Positions 33,931-43,542 of a stretch of DNA of 64,000 nt are shown here, one piece after another. The position numbers were made by a program, and so were the translations under genes. The notes beneath the pieces were generated by a model. The model was not told the origin of the DNA. It worked only from the letters and a program-made list of their open reading frames with translations, and did no database searches. Origin of the DNA: Microglena sp. YARC (lineage: Eukaryota > Chlorophyta > Chlorophyceae > Chlamydomonadales > Chlamydomonadaceae); the NCBI GenBank assembly GCA_022414725.1, contig CM039464.1:7013180-7077179 (forward strand). Reading direction: 5' to 3'. The stretch's first letter is position 1. Each line of letters starts with the position of its first letter.

Positions 33931-34309
33931 GCCTCATATATAGCGATGGCGAAGCAACGATGTGTAGGTAAGGGGCGGCGGAGGTTGCTGATGCAACGGG
34001 ACGTGGGAGAGGTAGGAGCGATAGATAGTTGGAAGTGGAGGCCAACTGGGGAGAGAGATGGAGAGTGGGAGTGGTCAGGAGGTGGTTGAGAGCGGCTGAG
34101 GTTGCTTACGCAACGGGACATGGGACAGAGGGAAGGGGGTGGTGGGGGCGCAGTCGTCTTGGGGTTTGTGTTGTCAGTGGGGAGGCTGGAAGACAGCTTG
34201 AGGCTCAATGGAGCGTAATCAATCCGAACGCGGATGATGGTTGCGCACAAGAAAAGGTATCCCAACGGGGAGGTTCTTGTCGCAGGGGTGGAGAGCCTTA
34301 CTTGATCCT

Positions 34310-34658
34310 TTCAAATGTAGCGTTCCGCACGACAACAATCAAAATGTCTTTTGCTCGGAATACAATTAAAGCAAGCAAGGCCAATCTAGCGACGAATTGG
34401 ACCGTAACCTTTGAGTTTCCGGAGTTATGTGCAGAGCACAGAGACGAGGGGAAGTCAGTAAGGATAAGATCTTTACAGTTAGATAAAGCATTCAATCAAT
34501 GCGCTAGGGGGAAGTACTGAGATGTCGCGGTACCTCATGGTACCGACATCAGACTCTGTGCCATAGCTGGCAGCGCCACAGCAGTACAGTGCAGCAGGGA
34601 GGGAGACCTGTGCACTCTAAGTCACTTTAGGTGAACCGGTAAGACCCGGTGAATAACA
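34310..34658 (-). repeat. 5' LTR of the minus-strand copia element
   Basis: 349 bp. In element orientation it starts TGTTATTCACCGG and ends CATTTGAAA, the same TTGAAA end as the LTR at 45341-45568. The adjoining bases GGATCAAG resemble a degraded GGTTAT-type primer site. A partial copy lies at 40787-41031. The interval 33931-34309 is untranslated leader. Confidence 0.8.
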
Positions 34659-35064
34659 TGACATGTTCACTTGCTTTTGACTCGCCCGTCAATCACCGTC
34701 CAATGAATACCGTGGAAATACCTGGATTACCGTGAGATTTACGAGGCTTTACCGTGAGCCCCGTGAACTAAACAGTTGTAAATCAGAATTTATATCGCAA
34801 TTTGCTATGCTTATATGTCGCTCAAACAACGCAACAGTAGTGCGAAGTTTAATACAATTTCGCAAAGAAACCGAATTTATAATACAAATGAGGTTTAGGG
34901 TATATTTTGTTTTACTGTTTTACACTTTCACGGATGTAAATGGGGAACCAAATCCCCCCACAACCCCCAGGAGACCAGACCCGAAACATGCATCGTAACC
35001 AATAATAGCCAAATACACCCACCGGATCGAGGGGAGGCTAACTGTGTATTTGAGGACATCCAGG
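34659..35064 (+). repeat. tRNA-array unit fragment, right end
   Basis: Unit sequence from ATGTTCACTTGC to GGACATCCAGG, without a tRNA. It ends at the terminal inverted repeat of the next element. This is the last array piece in this orientation. Confidence 0.9.
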
Positions 35065-35212
35065 CAGGGTACTACATCGCGCGCGCGACTGCGCGAAAAC
35101 GGGCTGGGTTTTGGAGCCCGTCTGCGCTAAACGGGCAGTTTTTTAAACACTCTCTGCACGCAGCGGGCACTTTTTTGACTACCAGTGCGCTCTCCTATTT
35201 TGACTGACTGTG

Positions 35213-35247
35213 CGCTTTCTGCGCTTTCTGCGCTTTCTGCGCTTTCT
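35213..35247. repeat. (GCGCTTTCT)n
   Basis: Four direct copies of a 9-bp unit in the left subterminal part of the inverted-repeat element. 35260-35937 holds no gene I can support. Confidence 0.9.
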
Positions 35248-35937
35248 CTCTTTCCCCAGATCAGATAGAGTGATACTCACTGAGTGAGTGAGTGACTGAA
35301 GTGGAGGAGTGAACCCTGAAATATTCAAATTGTGGCTGTCACAGAGTAATGATGGTGGTTGAAAGGTAACTGCAAACCTGCACCGTGGATTTGAATTGTA
35401 ACATAACTGCAACCGCAACCCAAGCGCTTCAGTCAAAGCAATTCGGAATCACACCGGCATCATTCTGATTCCATTCTGTTTTCTGATATCCTGCCCTCTA
35501 ACCCTAGCTCGTGCCCTCGCCTTCTCGTCGCCCCTGCTGTCGCCAGTTCGCCACTGCTCGCTGCAGCAAGCTTGTGGAAACAAAGGAAGTTTGAATGCTT
35601 GTGATTAGACCAGTCGATTAGCTGAATTGCTGACTTGCGAGTTGACTTGTTGAATTGCGAGTTGCTTTCTCATTTGCTATCTGGCTGACTTCGAGTTTCC
35701 AACCCAATTTCATTGTTAGTGCAGTCATAGTTGGAGTGTCAACCCTGCTCTCTGCCCCTAGCTCCTTCCCTCGCCTCCTCGTCGCCACTGCCTTTGGCTC
35801 CTGCTCCTCCTCCAGTTGTCCAGTCCTCCTCCTCCTCCTCGTTTGCCCTCGATTGTCGCATCGACTCGGTAATAAAATGAAGGTTGTGAGAATTAGCTTC
35901 GCTTTCTCGAGTACAGTCAGAACTACATTGCTTTCCG

Positions 35938-36054
35938 TTTCAATCGATAGAGTCGTTACACAGTGAAGACTGAAGGAGCAGATAGCTTAACATCGCAACT
36001 CGTGCGGCTATATAGAAAAGGAAGTCTCCAGGAAGATTCTGAAGACACGTGCAG
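35938..36054 (-). repeat. 3' LTR of the Gag-protease element, left segment
   Basis: TTTCAATCGATAGAGTCG to ACACGTGCAG, matching the start of the LTR at 45341. It is interrupted after GTGCAG (36049-36054), and that hexamer is repeated at 41032-41037 where the LTR resumes. Confidence 0.93.
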
Positions 36055-36069
36055 CTGCCAGAACGGAGA

Positions 36070-36330
36070 CCTTTCCCTAACTTTCCCTAACGTTCCCTAA
36101 GTTCTCCCTATATATATGACCCCTTTCCCTAAATGACGATTCCCTAATTAGGGGAAGGGGTTAGGGAAAGGGGCTTGTGCTTCCCCATGCTAACTTCGGG
36201 AAAGGTCGATAGGGAAAGGGGCTTGTCCTTCCCTAACTTAGGGAAAGGTCGATAGGGAAAGGGGCTTGTGATTCCCTAACTTAGGGAAAGGTCGATAGGG
36301 AAAGGGGATGCCCCTTTTCTAACATATGAT
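36070..36330. repeat. TTCCCTAA-type subterminal array, left
   Basis: Dense CCCTAA and TTAGGGAAAG words, including three ~43-bp repeats with the pattern GGGAAAGGTCGATAGGGAAA and GGGGCTTGT. The motif resembles telomeric CCCTAA, but the spacing is irregular. Confidence 0.85.
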
Positions 36331-36679
36331 AGGGAAGGGGTTTAAGAGCAAGAGGGTTTGTTTCTTGTTACACATTTTATGTTGATGATTCTTCACTGCC
36401 AATACTGAGTAAATATGCATATGTCCACAAGACTGAACTATGCTATTATAATAGTCCAGCATATATAATAATTAATTGATTGCTATATATTAGGCCAGCA
36501 AGGCCCCTCCAAGATCTTCTTCCCCTGAGCTCGAGAGAGGTACTGCCCTCATCAGCTCAGCGTTACCGGCCTGTTTGCGCGCTTGGGTCTTGGCAAGGCA
36601 GGAATCCGCAGTGTCCTACACATGTTTGACATATTGAACAAATTAGATGCATATTTGGGAGGATGAATGGGAAAAGCTA

Positions 36680-37270
36680 GTATCAAGCAAGTACGCACGT
36701 ATCAAGCACGCAAACATGCACCAGCAAGCAAACATACACCAGCAAGCAAACATGCACCTGCAAGCTAGTATCAAGCAAGTACGCACGTATCAAGCAAGCA
36801 AACATGCACCGGCAAGCTAATATCAAGCAGGTACGCATGTATCAAGCAAGCAAACATACACCAGCAAGCAAACATACACCAGCAAGCAAACATGCACCTG
36901 CAAGCTAGTATCAAGCAAGTACGCACGTATCAAGCAAGCAAACATGCACCGGCAAGCTAATATCAAGCAAGTACGCACGTATCAAGCAAACAAACATCCA
37001 CCAGCAAGCAAACATACACCAGCAAGCAAACATACACCAGCAAGCAAACATACACCAGCAAGCTAGTATCAAGCAAGTACGCACGTACCAAGCAAGCAAA
37101 CATGCACCAGCAAGCTAGTATCAAGCAAGTATGCACTTATCAAGTAAGCAAACATGCACCAGCAAGCAAACATACACCAGCAAGCTAGTATCAAGCAAGC
37201 ATCCATGTTATTAACAAGCAAGCAAAAATGCACTAGCAAGTACGAATGTATCAAGCAAGCACGTAATTAA
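36680..37270. repeat. AAGCAAACATGCACCAGC-type minisatellite
   Basis: Interleaved short units built from CAAGCAAACATACACCAG and CTAGTATCAAGCAAGTACGC. No coding value. 37271-39059 inside the same element has no gene I can support. Confidence 0.9.
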
Positions 37271-39059
37271 GATGCAAGCAAACATGCACAAGCTTGATTG
37301 TTTGAGGTTGAACAAGTTGGCTACCCCTAGACTGTAACATACATGATTAAAACAATGAATTTCTCAAATCCTACCTTATTCACCTGCCAACATCTGAGCC
37401 AAGAGCCTTCAAGAGTCCAGAGCCAGGAGCCCCAGCTGATTTCAGTAAGCGGCGGCCTAGCTCAAGCAAGTAGTTGTCCCCTAAGGCCTGGTCTTGGTCA
37501 TGGTGTGTTTCGTCCTAGGGCCCCCATCTTCGTATGTAGGGGGGATTTTTTTTACCTTGTTGGTATTCTTGAGGTTGTTGTTTTAGTTAGGGGGAGGGAT
37601 GAGTGATGCTCTTATAGTAGCAACTAATCCAATTTCTCAGAATCATCGATGCATGCTCAACAATTCGGTTTGTGATGGCTACTGCAGAAGCAACAACAAG
37701 TTTGGCTACCGTCGAGCTGAGCAGCATGCAATCACAAGGCACTCAGCAATAAGCGGCAGGGTATGTTCGTCTGAGAGCTACTAAGCTACTTATCAGCCAA
37801 ATTGAACAAAGAAAATCTCAAAGAGGTAGGACGACTTGATCTCATGCATGGGCCAGGTAGAAGGCATCGATGCAAACAATTAGATAAGAGCACCAATTTC
37901 GCAGCCACGCGCATTGAGCGCCCTATGGCAGGGGAACCCGAAGCAGTCAAACTCACTTTTATTCCACAGGGCTGCTGCTGCGGAAGGCTTCAAGAAGGCT
38001 TCAAGGAGGACGATGATACACAGAAGGCATCTTCTTGATCTACCTCGATGGCGAAGAGGAATTAAGGCTTCGTCTTCGTAGCTGACTTAGAGCAGTGTTG
38101 AGCTACAGCAGTGCGAGATGCGCAAAAGGGTAGGGACCCATGCATGCCAAACAAGCAGAAACTGAGACTGAGAAAATTCGAATCTCCGTGGCTCTCGCAG
38201 CTCTGGGAGCTATGCGAAATTCGAACAGAACGAAAATGCGAACTGAAGAGGAAAAGGAGAAGAGAGAGAGGATGGAGAAAAAGGACCGAGAGAAGCAAGC
38301 AATAGGGGGCTGAGAGAACGACAAGCCTACAAGAAGCTCGACAGTGGTGAGATCGATGATTAGCTTGGACTGGTATACTATGGCCAGGTTAAGGGTTTTG
38401 GGGTTCGACGCGACGTTCGACGCGACGTTGCACGCCCTTGTTGCACGCTCGTGTGTGTCGTGCACGTGATAAATTGCCAAGCTGGCAGGTAGTGCCTGTA
38501 CTGCTTCTCTAGAGTCTTCGGATGTCGGAACTTCGGCGGGTCTCGGAGTTCGTTGGTCGACGTCATATTGCTGGTGTCGGCCGGAATCTTCAATTTCTTC
38601 CCATCCGATTTACGGCAATTGATTTTTCGTTCAATATTCATTAAGCTGTTGCTTCCGACCAGGAGGAGAATAGTACTATGCCCAGGTTAAGGAGTTTAGG
38701 TATGAGAATTCTTTTTTATCGATGACGAGTATACAGCTGAATCTTTCTCGTTGTCGAAAGCTGGAGCGGAACCTAACCGGGGTGGACGAGCGTCTAATTA
38801 TCTAAGGTATCAATTAGGTGAGAACATGCAATTCGCTATTGTAATTAAGCGATATCTGAATTGAGCAGTTGAAAACTGGTTCTTTCGCTGTTTCGTTTTC
38901 TCTTTCCATTAAGTTCGTCCAACACTTTTGGTTTCTCGTACCACTTTCTCTTTCTCATTCTTCTCTTTCTTACGTGTAGTTGAAGCTGCAGTAGGGGTAC
39001 GTCGGAAGAGGAGTTTTTTCTTGGAGTTCAGGAGCCTGCCGTGGGGGAGCCAGCTTAGT

Positions 39060-39365
39060 CCAGGGGATATAACGGCTTATAAGCTATTGCTCGTAGTGGA
39101 TTATTTGCTACAAAGACGATAAGATTTTCCGGGCAGAGCTGGCTGAAGAAGCCGCTTAGAAGCTGCTGCTCTTAGTGGATTATTTAGTTATTTGCCACGA
39201 GCTTGAGTAGATTTTTAGATTTTCCGGGCAGAGCTAGATGAAGAAGCTGCTTAGAAGCTGCTGGTCGTAGTGGATTATTTAGTTATTTGCTGCGAACTTG
39301 AGTAGATTTCTAGGTTATCCTAGCAGAGCTGGATGAAGAAGCCGCTTAAAAGTCGCTGCTCATTT
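39060..39365. repeat. ~95-bp tandem repeat, three copies
   Basis: Copies begin at GATTTTCCGGGCAGAGCTGG (39123), again at 39218, and as a diverged form near 39312. Each includes GCTTAGAAGCTGCTG and GTAGTGGATTATTTAG. Confidence 0.8.
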
Positions 39366-39545
39366 AGAATTTCCATTTTTCTGACATTGATTTAGCTGTT
39401 TTCAGCTTTTTTTAATTTATTATTCTACTTTCTGCATTTGTCTATGATTATATTTACTAAAAATACTGGTTTTGTTAAATTTGTAACAACGTCGATTTTG
39501 ACGTCGATTTCTGACGTCGACTCAATACATCGATTCGTGAGACTA

Positions 39546-39548
<3 letters not shown>

Positions 39549-39627
<79 letters not shown>
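39549..39627. repeat. (TA)n tract
   Basis: About 79 bp of pure TA dinucleotide, prone to cruciform formation and length change. Open frames across it are meaningless. Confidence 0.95.
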
Positions 39628-39630
<3 letters not shown>

Positions 39631-39688
39631 TGACGTGGGTTGCCTGGCACCGGTTGCCTGGGGGGTGATTCGTCTGGTCTGTAAAACT

Positions 39689-39720
39689 AGAGGTGACCGC
39701 CCTGACGGGCGGTCACCTCT
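39689..39720. repeat. Perfect 14-bp hairpin
   Basis: Arms AGAGGTGACCGCCC and GGGCGGTCACCTCT flank a TGAC loop. The GC-rich stem would be very stable in RNA. Confidence 0.9.
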
Positions 39721-39967
39721 CGCACGGTGTCTGATCAGAGGCCAATAAGGCACTCGTGTCCTAGTAGTACAGCTGACAATAATGCATGTCCCGGGAGGTG
39801 AACAGATAACCCAGAGGTTCCACAATTCCACAGCCAAGCTCTCGGCTATTGTCAAACGATTGAGGGCAACTTAGTACTGATCAGACCCGCACCCCGCCTG
39901 TGTACCGCAACCTTCTGGGGAGGATCAAACCCCCCCGTTTTCCTCCCGAGTCAGGCATTATTATCAT

Positions 39968-40044
39968 CTGTACTACTAGGACACGAGTGCCTTACTGGCA
40001 TCTGATTCAGATGCCAATAAGGCACTCGTGTCCTAGTAGTACAG
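39968..40044. repeat. 77-bp near-perfect palindrome of LTR ends
   Basis: 38-bp arms around one central T, with a single mismatch (39995). Each arm is the LTR-end motif CTGTACTACTAGGACACGAG, which also occurs singly at 39748-39775 and in the LTR at 19942-20126. It is therefore two head-to-head LTR ends. Confidence 0.9.
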
Positions 40045-40059
40045 CTGACACGGTCGTGT

Positions 40060-40255
40060 TTTCGTGGGTCTGTGTCTCGGTCTGGGTCTGTGCCTCGGTC
40101 TGGGTCTTGGTCTGGGTCTGTGTATCTGTCTGGGTCTGGGCGGGTCTCGGTCTGGGTCTCGGTCTCGATCTGGGTCTCGGTCTCGGTCTCGATCTGGTTC
40201 TGGGTCTCGGTTAGAGGGGTCTCGGTCTGGGTCTCGGTCTCGGTCTTCTGCGTTT
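40060..40255. repeat. (GGTCTS)n minisatellite
   Basis: Hexamer-based repeats alternate GGTCTG, GGTCTC and GATCTG. The open frames across it are low-complexity. Confidence 0.9.
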
Positions 40256-40499
40256 CGAAGCTTCCATTCGGCATCCGCTGGTCATGCGCAACGCCGGCTG
40301 GCGTCGCCCGAGGGCGCTCACGGGCGCAGAACCCTTAGGTTAAATTGCTCCTCCTCATCCTCCGCCAGTGTGACCGGTGTAACCGTGGTGTCTCTGCTTA
40401 GTTGAGGGCGGTAAATACGTAGGTTGCTATAGGGGCTATTTTTCTCGCAATCTCGCGTATATCTTTTGTGCTTGCTCGCGTGTTTCCATGAAAAGCAGA

Positions 40500-40780
40500 T
40501 ATCCTTTCCCTAAACGTTCCCTAAAGCAGTCGATAAAGCAGTGGAGTCGACTTAGGGAACGATAGGGAACGTTCCCTAACGTTAGGGAAAGTTAGGGAAA
40601 GTTAAGGAAAGGACACTTGGTTTTTATGCTTTTAGGTGTGTCTTCGGGAAGCTTTCCACATTTTTAGGGAATCTTAGGGAGCGATAGGGAAAGGATTCCC
40701 TATATTAGGGAACGTTAGAGAACGATAGGGAACGATAGGGAACGTTAGGGAACGTTAGGGAAAGGTCTCCGTTCTGGTAG
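40500..40780. repeat. TTAGGGAA-type subterminal array and right inverted end
   Basis: The mirror of the left array: GATAGGGAACG and GTTAGGGAACG units ending in GGTCTCCGTTCTGGTAG. The outermost ~45 bp match the left end inverted almost exactly; further in only the motif is shared. Confidence 0.85.
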
Positions 40781-40786
40781 TGCATG

Positions 40787-41031
40787 TGAATTTCCGGAGT
40801 ATGTGCAGAGCACAGAGACGAGGGGAAGACGGTATGGATAAGATATTTACAGTTAGATAAGCATTCGATCAATGCGCTAGGAGGAAGTACTGAGATGGCG
40901 CGGCACCTCAGGGTACCGGCATCAGAGTCCGTGCCATAGCTGGCAGCGGCATCGCAGTACAGTGCAGCAGGGAGGTAGTCCTGTGCACTCTAAGTCACTC
41001 TAGGTGAACCGGTGAAACCCGGTGAATAACA
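40787..41031 (-). repeat. LTR fragment of the 34310-34658 family
   Basis: It matches from TTTCCGGAGTATGTGCAGAG through GTGAATAACA. The first ~100 bp of that LTR are missing. A solo or truncated LTR. Confidence 0.85.
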
Positions 41032-41141
41032 GTGCAGGCCATAGCTAGCCTATGGCCTGGCGGCAGGCAACACGGGTCCTGGAGCACCAGGACCACGCGT
41101 GCACTATGCCAACTCAGTGTCCGACGCAACGGACAATAACA
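41032..41141 (-). repeat. 3' LTR of the Gag-protease element, right segment
   Basis: It resumes at GTGCAGGCCATAGC and ends GGACAATAACA. It includes two perfect 8-bp stem-loops (GGCCATAG/CTATGGCC and GGTCCTGG/CCAGGACC). Confidence 0.93.
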
Positions 41142-41150
41142 TCCCCCCCA
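41142..41150 (-). other. Polypurine tract
   Basis: The minus strand reads TGGGGGGGA directly before the 3' LTR. 41151-41852 is untranslated interior. Confidence 0.8.
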
Positions 41151-41852
41151 ATTCAAGGTATTCTTGGATACAAGAATCCCTGGAATTAACTGAGGGGCAT
41201 AAAGAAAATATAGAAGTATAAAGGCTGACAGGGCTATTTAGATATGCTAATGGCTGGCAGGAGAAGCTGTAAATAATAAATTATTTGGAACAGGGTCCAA
41301 GAGGACACGGCACATTAAGGGCAGGGATCTTCAGATCAATGTCAGTCTGCTAGGATAGCTGGGGGCAGGGAGACTGCATTGGGGAAGCATAAAATAACTA
41401 GATAGCAAAACTGACTGGTAAACAACTCTTAAGGTAGACGTCCCCCTCTAGCTCATGTAATCAATCCAGATGGAAGGATATTGTGAGGTACTTCCAATGT
41501 CATCTATGAGGTATCATAATGCAGAATCTTCAGATGAATGCTAGGGGAAACTATGGGGGCTATAGTGATGTATCAGGCCTGCATTGGAGATAAGCTGCAG
41601 GCTTAGGTTGCAGAGAAGCTGCCAGGAAGTTGCCAGGAGGCTTGGCATGATTCCCATGGCAGGATGTCTGTGATAGTCCCCCCCATAATTTGGGTTCATC
41701 CTTAATGAGAGTATTTGCAGACATACTGCAGTAACTAGATGAGGGACACTAAAACAAAGAGGCAGCAGTACATGAGACAGTACAAAGCACCACATTAATC
41801 TTAGAGTGTTCATGGCTAAAACAATAATGAGCAATAGACTATAGGTGCATAT

Positions 41853-43361
41853 TTAGGTTCCAGATGCTGGGTATCCATCAAGGTCCAGATGGGTGTGGAG
41901 TTTCTGCAGGAGGGTGGAGAAAGATTTTCTAGACATCCTTGGGGTGTCCAGCATGTTAATGAATGTGAAATCCATTGGGTTCCAGTGCATGCTGAGTTTG
42001 TTGACACAGATGACTTTGCCTCCAGGATTCACACAGCTGATGGGGTGCATGAGCATCTTGGGCCAGGAGACCAGGACTCTGGCATGTGCTTGGACCATAG
42101 CTGCTTGTAGGCAGATGGCCCACTGAATGGTGGGCCTGTCAGCTGTAGATACAGTGGGGTAGATGTGGACCATGTGCTGCAATCTGTTGACATGCTTGAG
42201 AAGGGGTCCACAGACTGAGGAGGGGCTGTTGTGCATCTGTCTGTTGGGGAACTTAGCCTTCTCATAAGCTAGTAGGGCAGGGAACTTGATGGATAGCTGG
42301 TCAATGAGGGTGGGGACAGGCTGTCTAGGTCTGATGCTAAAGGCTCTAAGGGAAGAAGGGGAGTTGTTGAGGGTGGTCAGCAGGATTCCAAACCTGTTTC
42401 TGGAGAGGCCAGAGTTGTTAAGGAAATGGACTGGGAAGGTGTTAATGTTGACATGAGTTAGGGGCTGATCAGGGGAAGGGGATGTAGCTGAGGGAATCCA
42501 CTGGTCAAATCTAAGGGCTTGGGAGAGCTCATGCTGAGTGCAGGACCCCTGTCCATCAATAGAGAATGCATTCTCATATGTGGTTCTGGCCTGGTCTAGT
42601 AGGAGGACCATTTCTCTTCTGGCTTGTGCCTCTGTCATGTTACAAAGGTCATCATGGGTAACAGTGGGGAGCTGCTGGATAGAGGCGGTGTAGTAATCAG
42701 GATCTGGGATGAAGTCATGGGAGGATGTGGTGTACAAACCATCTTGGTGTGGTGAGAATTCCCCCCCATTGTCTGACTGGAGCAAGGAAGGTGGGCTAGC
42801 TTGGAAAAGGTCAGGCATGTCATCATCACCAATGACTGGGATCAGATCTGGTAGACTGCTGGAGCTGCTGGCACTTTCCTGTGGGATGGGGCAGCTGCCA
42901 GCAAAGTCATCATTGTAGTGGGCCGGGTTGATCAGTTCTGGTTGGGTGACCATCATGACTATAAGGGGGAATGGGTTGCTGGGGATAGGGGAAGGGGGAG
43001 GGTTCTTAGAGGTGCTAGTGAAGTAGAGGCCATGCCTTTTGGGGCATAAGAGGATAGTTTTTGTACCCTTGGCTGTGGGTAGGGAGAGAGTAGCAGCAAC
43101 ATTGGACAGATGGACTTGAAGCTTGGGGGAGAGCCTGTGTGCTGCATGCAAGCTGATGATGTTGGCTGTAGTCAGGGGTGGGGCAAGGAGCACATCGTGG
43201 AGGGTGATCAGGGATCCATGGTGTCCCCTGATATGAGCTTTCCCTTTCTGGAGGCAGAGCAGTGGGGCTGCTCCAAGGTCAGCCAGGTAGAGGCTAATAG
43301 GCTGAGGGAGATCCTGAATGTCATGCAAGTTGGAAGGGTTACTGGTGGGAGTGGGCTGCAC
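41853..43361 (-). CDS. Protease-like region fused to an unrecognised C-terminal domain
   Basis: 502 codons on the minus strand without a stop. Residues 1-120 resemble the body of a copia aspartic protease (KAHIRGHHGSLITLHDVLLAP, then NIISLHAA), with the active-site LDCAAH just upstream in another frame (43542-43339). A low-complexity acidic linker follows, containing QSDNGGEFSPH, which echoes the second-Asp motif of copia integrase. About 250 residues then match nothing I recognise (for example FPVHFLNNSGLSRNRFG and MDFTFINMLDTPRMSRKSF). RT and RNase H motifs are absent. It may be a degenerate fusion after internal deletion or a distinct domain carried by this family. The start shown is a GTG and is only nominal. 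Confidence 0.6.
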   Translation of the reverse strand: MQPTPTSNPSNLHDIQDLPQPISLYLADLGAAPLLCLQKGKAHIRGHHGSLITLHDVLLAPPLTTANIISLHAAHRLSPKLQVHLSNVAATLSLPTAKGTKTILLCPKRHGLYFTSTSKNPPPSPIPSNPFPLIVMMVTQPELINPAHYNDDFAGSCPIPQESASSSSSLPDLIPVIGDDDMPDLFQASPPSLLQSDNGGEFSPHQDGLYTTSSHDFIPDPDYYTASIQQLPTVTHDDLCNMTEAQARREMVLLLDQARTTYENAFSIDGQGSCTQHELSQALRFDQWIPSATSPSPDQPLTHVNINTFPVHFLNNSGLSRNRFGILLTTLNNSPSSLRAFSIRPRQPVPTLIDQLSIKFPALLAYEKAKFPNRQMHNSPSSVCGPLLKHVNRLQHMVHIYPTVSTADRPTIQWAICLQAAMVQAHARVLVSWPKMLMHPISCVNPGGKVICVNKLSMHWNPMDFTFINMLDTPRMSRKSFSTLLQKLHTHLDLDGYPASGT

Positions 43362-43542
43362 AGTCTAAAAGCCATTCTGTCTGGAGGGCTGTCTGGTAGT
43401 GATCAAGAGGTGTACCGACAGCATGATCCACATTTGCATCCCCACCATTATCATCATCATCATCATCATTAGTGCCATCACTTGAAACTAGGTCTGGCAT
43501 GGACTCTTCTCTTTCTATAAGACAGGCATCTGTATCAGTCAT
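43339..43542 (-). CDS. Linker and protease active site
   Basis: 67 codons, with ATG overlapping the gag stop as ATGA (43542-43539). It has an Asp-rich stretch and then EWLLDCAAHSH near residue 60, equivalent to the DSGA/DTGA active site of copia proteases but with Cys after the Asp. It stops soon after, and the rest of the protease lies one frame away in 43361-41853. Either a frameshift mutation or a recoding site lies here. Confidence 0.6.
   Translation of the reverse strand: MTDTDACLIEREESMPDLVSSDGTNDDDDDDNGGDANVDHAVGTPLDHYQTALQTEWLLDCAAHSHQ

Larger units (their letters stand above)
29710..34658 (-). mobile_element. Minus-strand copia retrotransposon, 3' LTR truncated
   Basis: The element is inserted in the tRNA array, with unit sequence on both sides (to 29709, from 34659). 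Right to left it holds a 5' LTR, leader, Gag remnant fused to protease, integrase, RT and RNase H, then a 3' LTR remnant. The 3' LTR keeps only its outer ~76 bp of 349 and about 45 bp of array sequence is missing at the site, so a deletion accompanied or followed insertion and no target duplication is left. Pol is damaged but still largely readable. Confidence 0.9.
36055..41031. mobile_element. Insertion inside the LTR: foldback-like element plus an LTR fragment
   Basis: This 4977-bp insertion is flanked by GTGCAG on both sides. Its larger part, 36055-40780, has inverted ends CTGCCAGAACGGAGACC and GGTCTCCGTTCTGGTAG, followed inward by arrays of TTCCCTAA and, at the other end, TTAGGGAA. The last ~245 bp (40787-41031) are a fragment of the LTR family seen at 34310-34658. 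The interior has minisatellites and LTR pieces but no recognisable transposase. Whether the two parts arrived together or in sequence cannot be decided from this copy. Confidence 0.7.
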
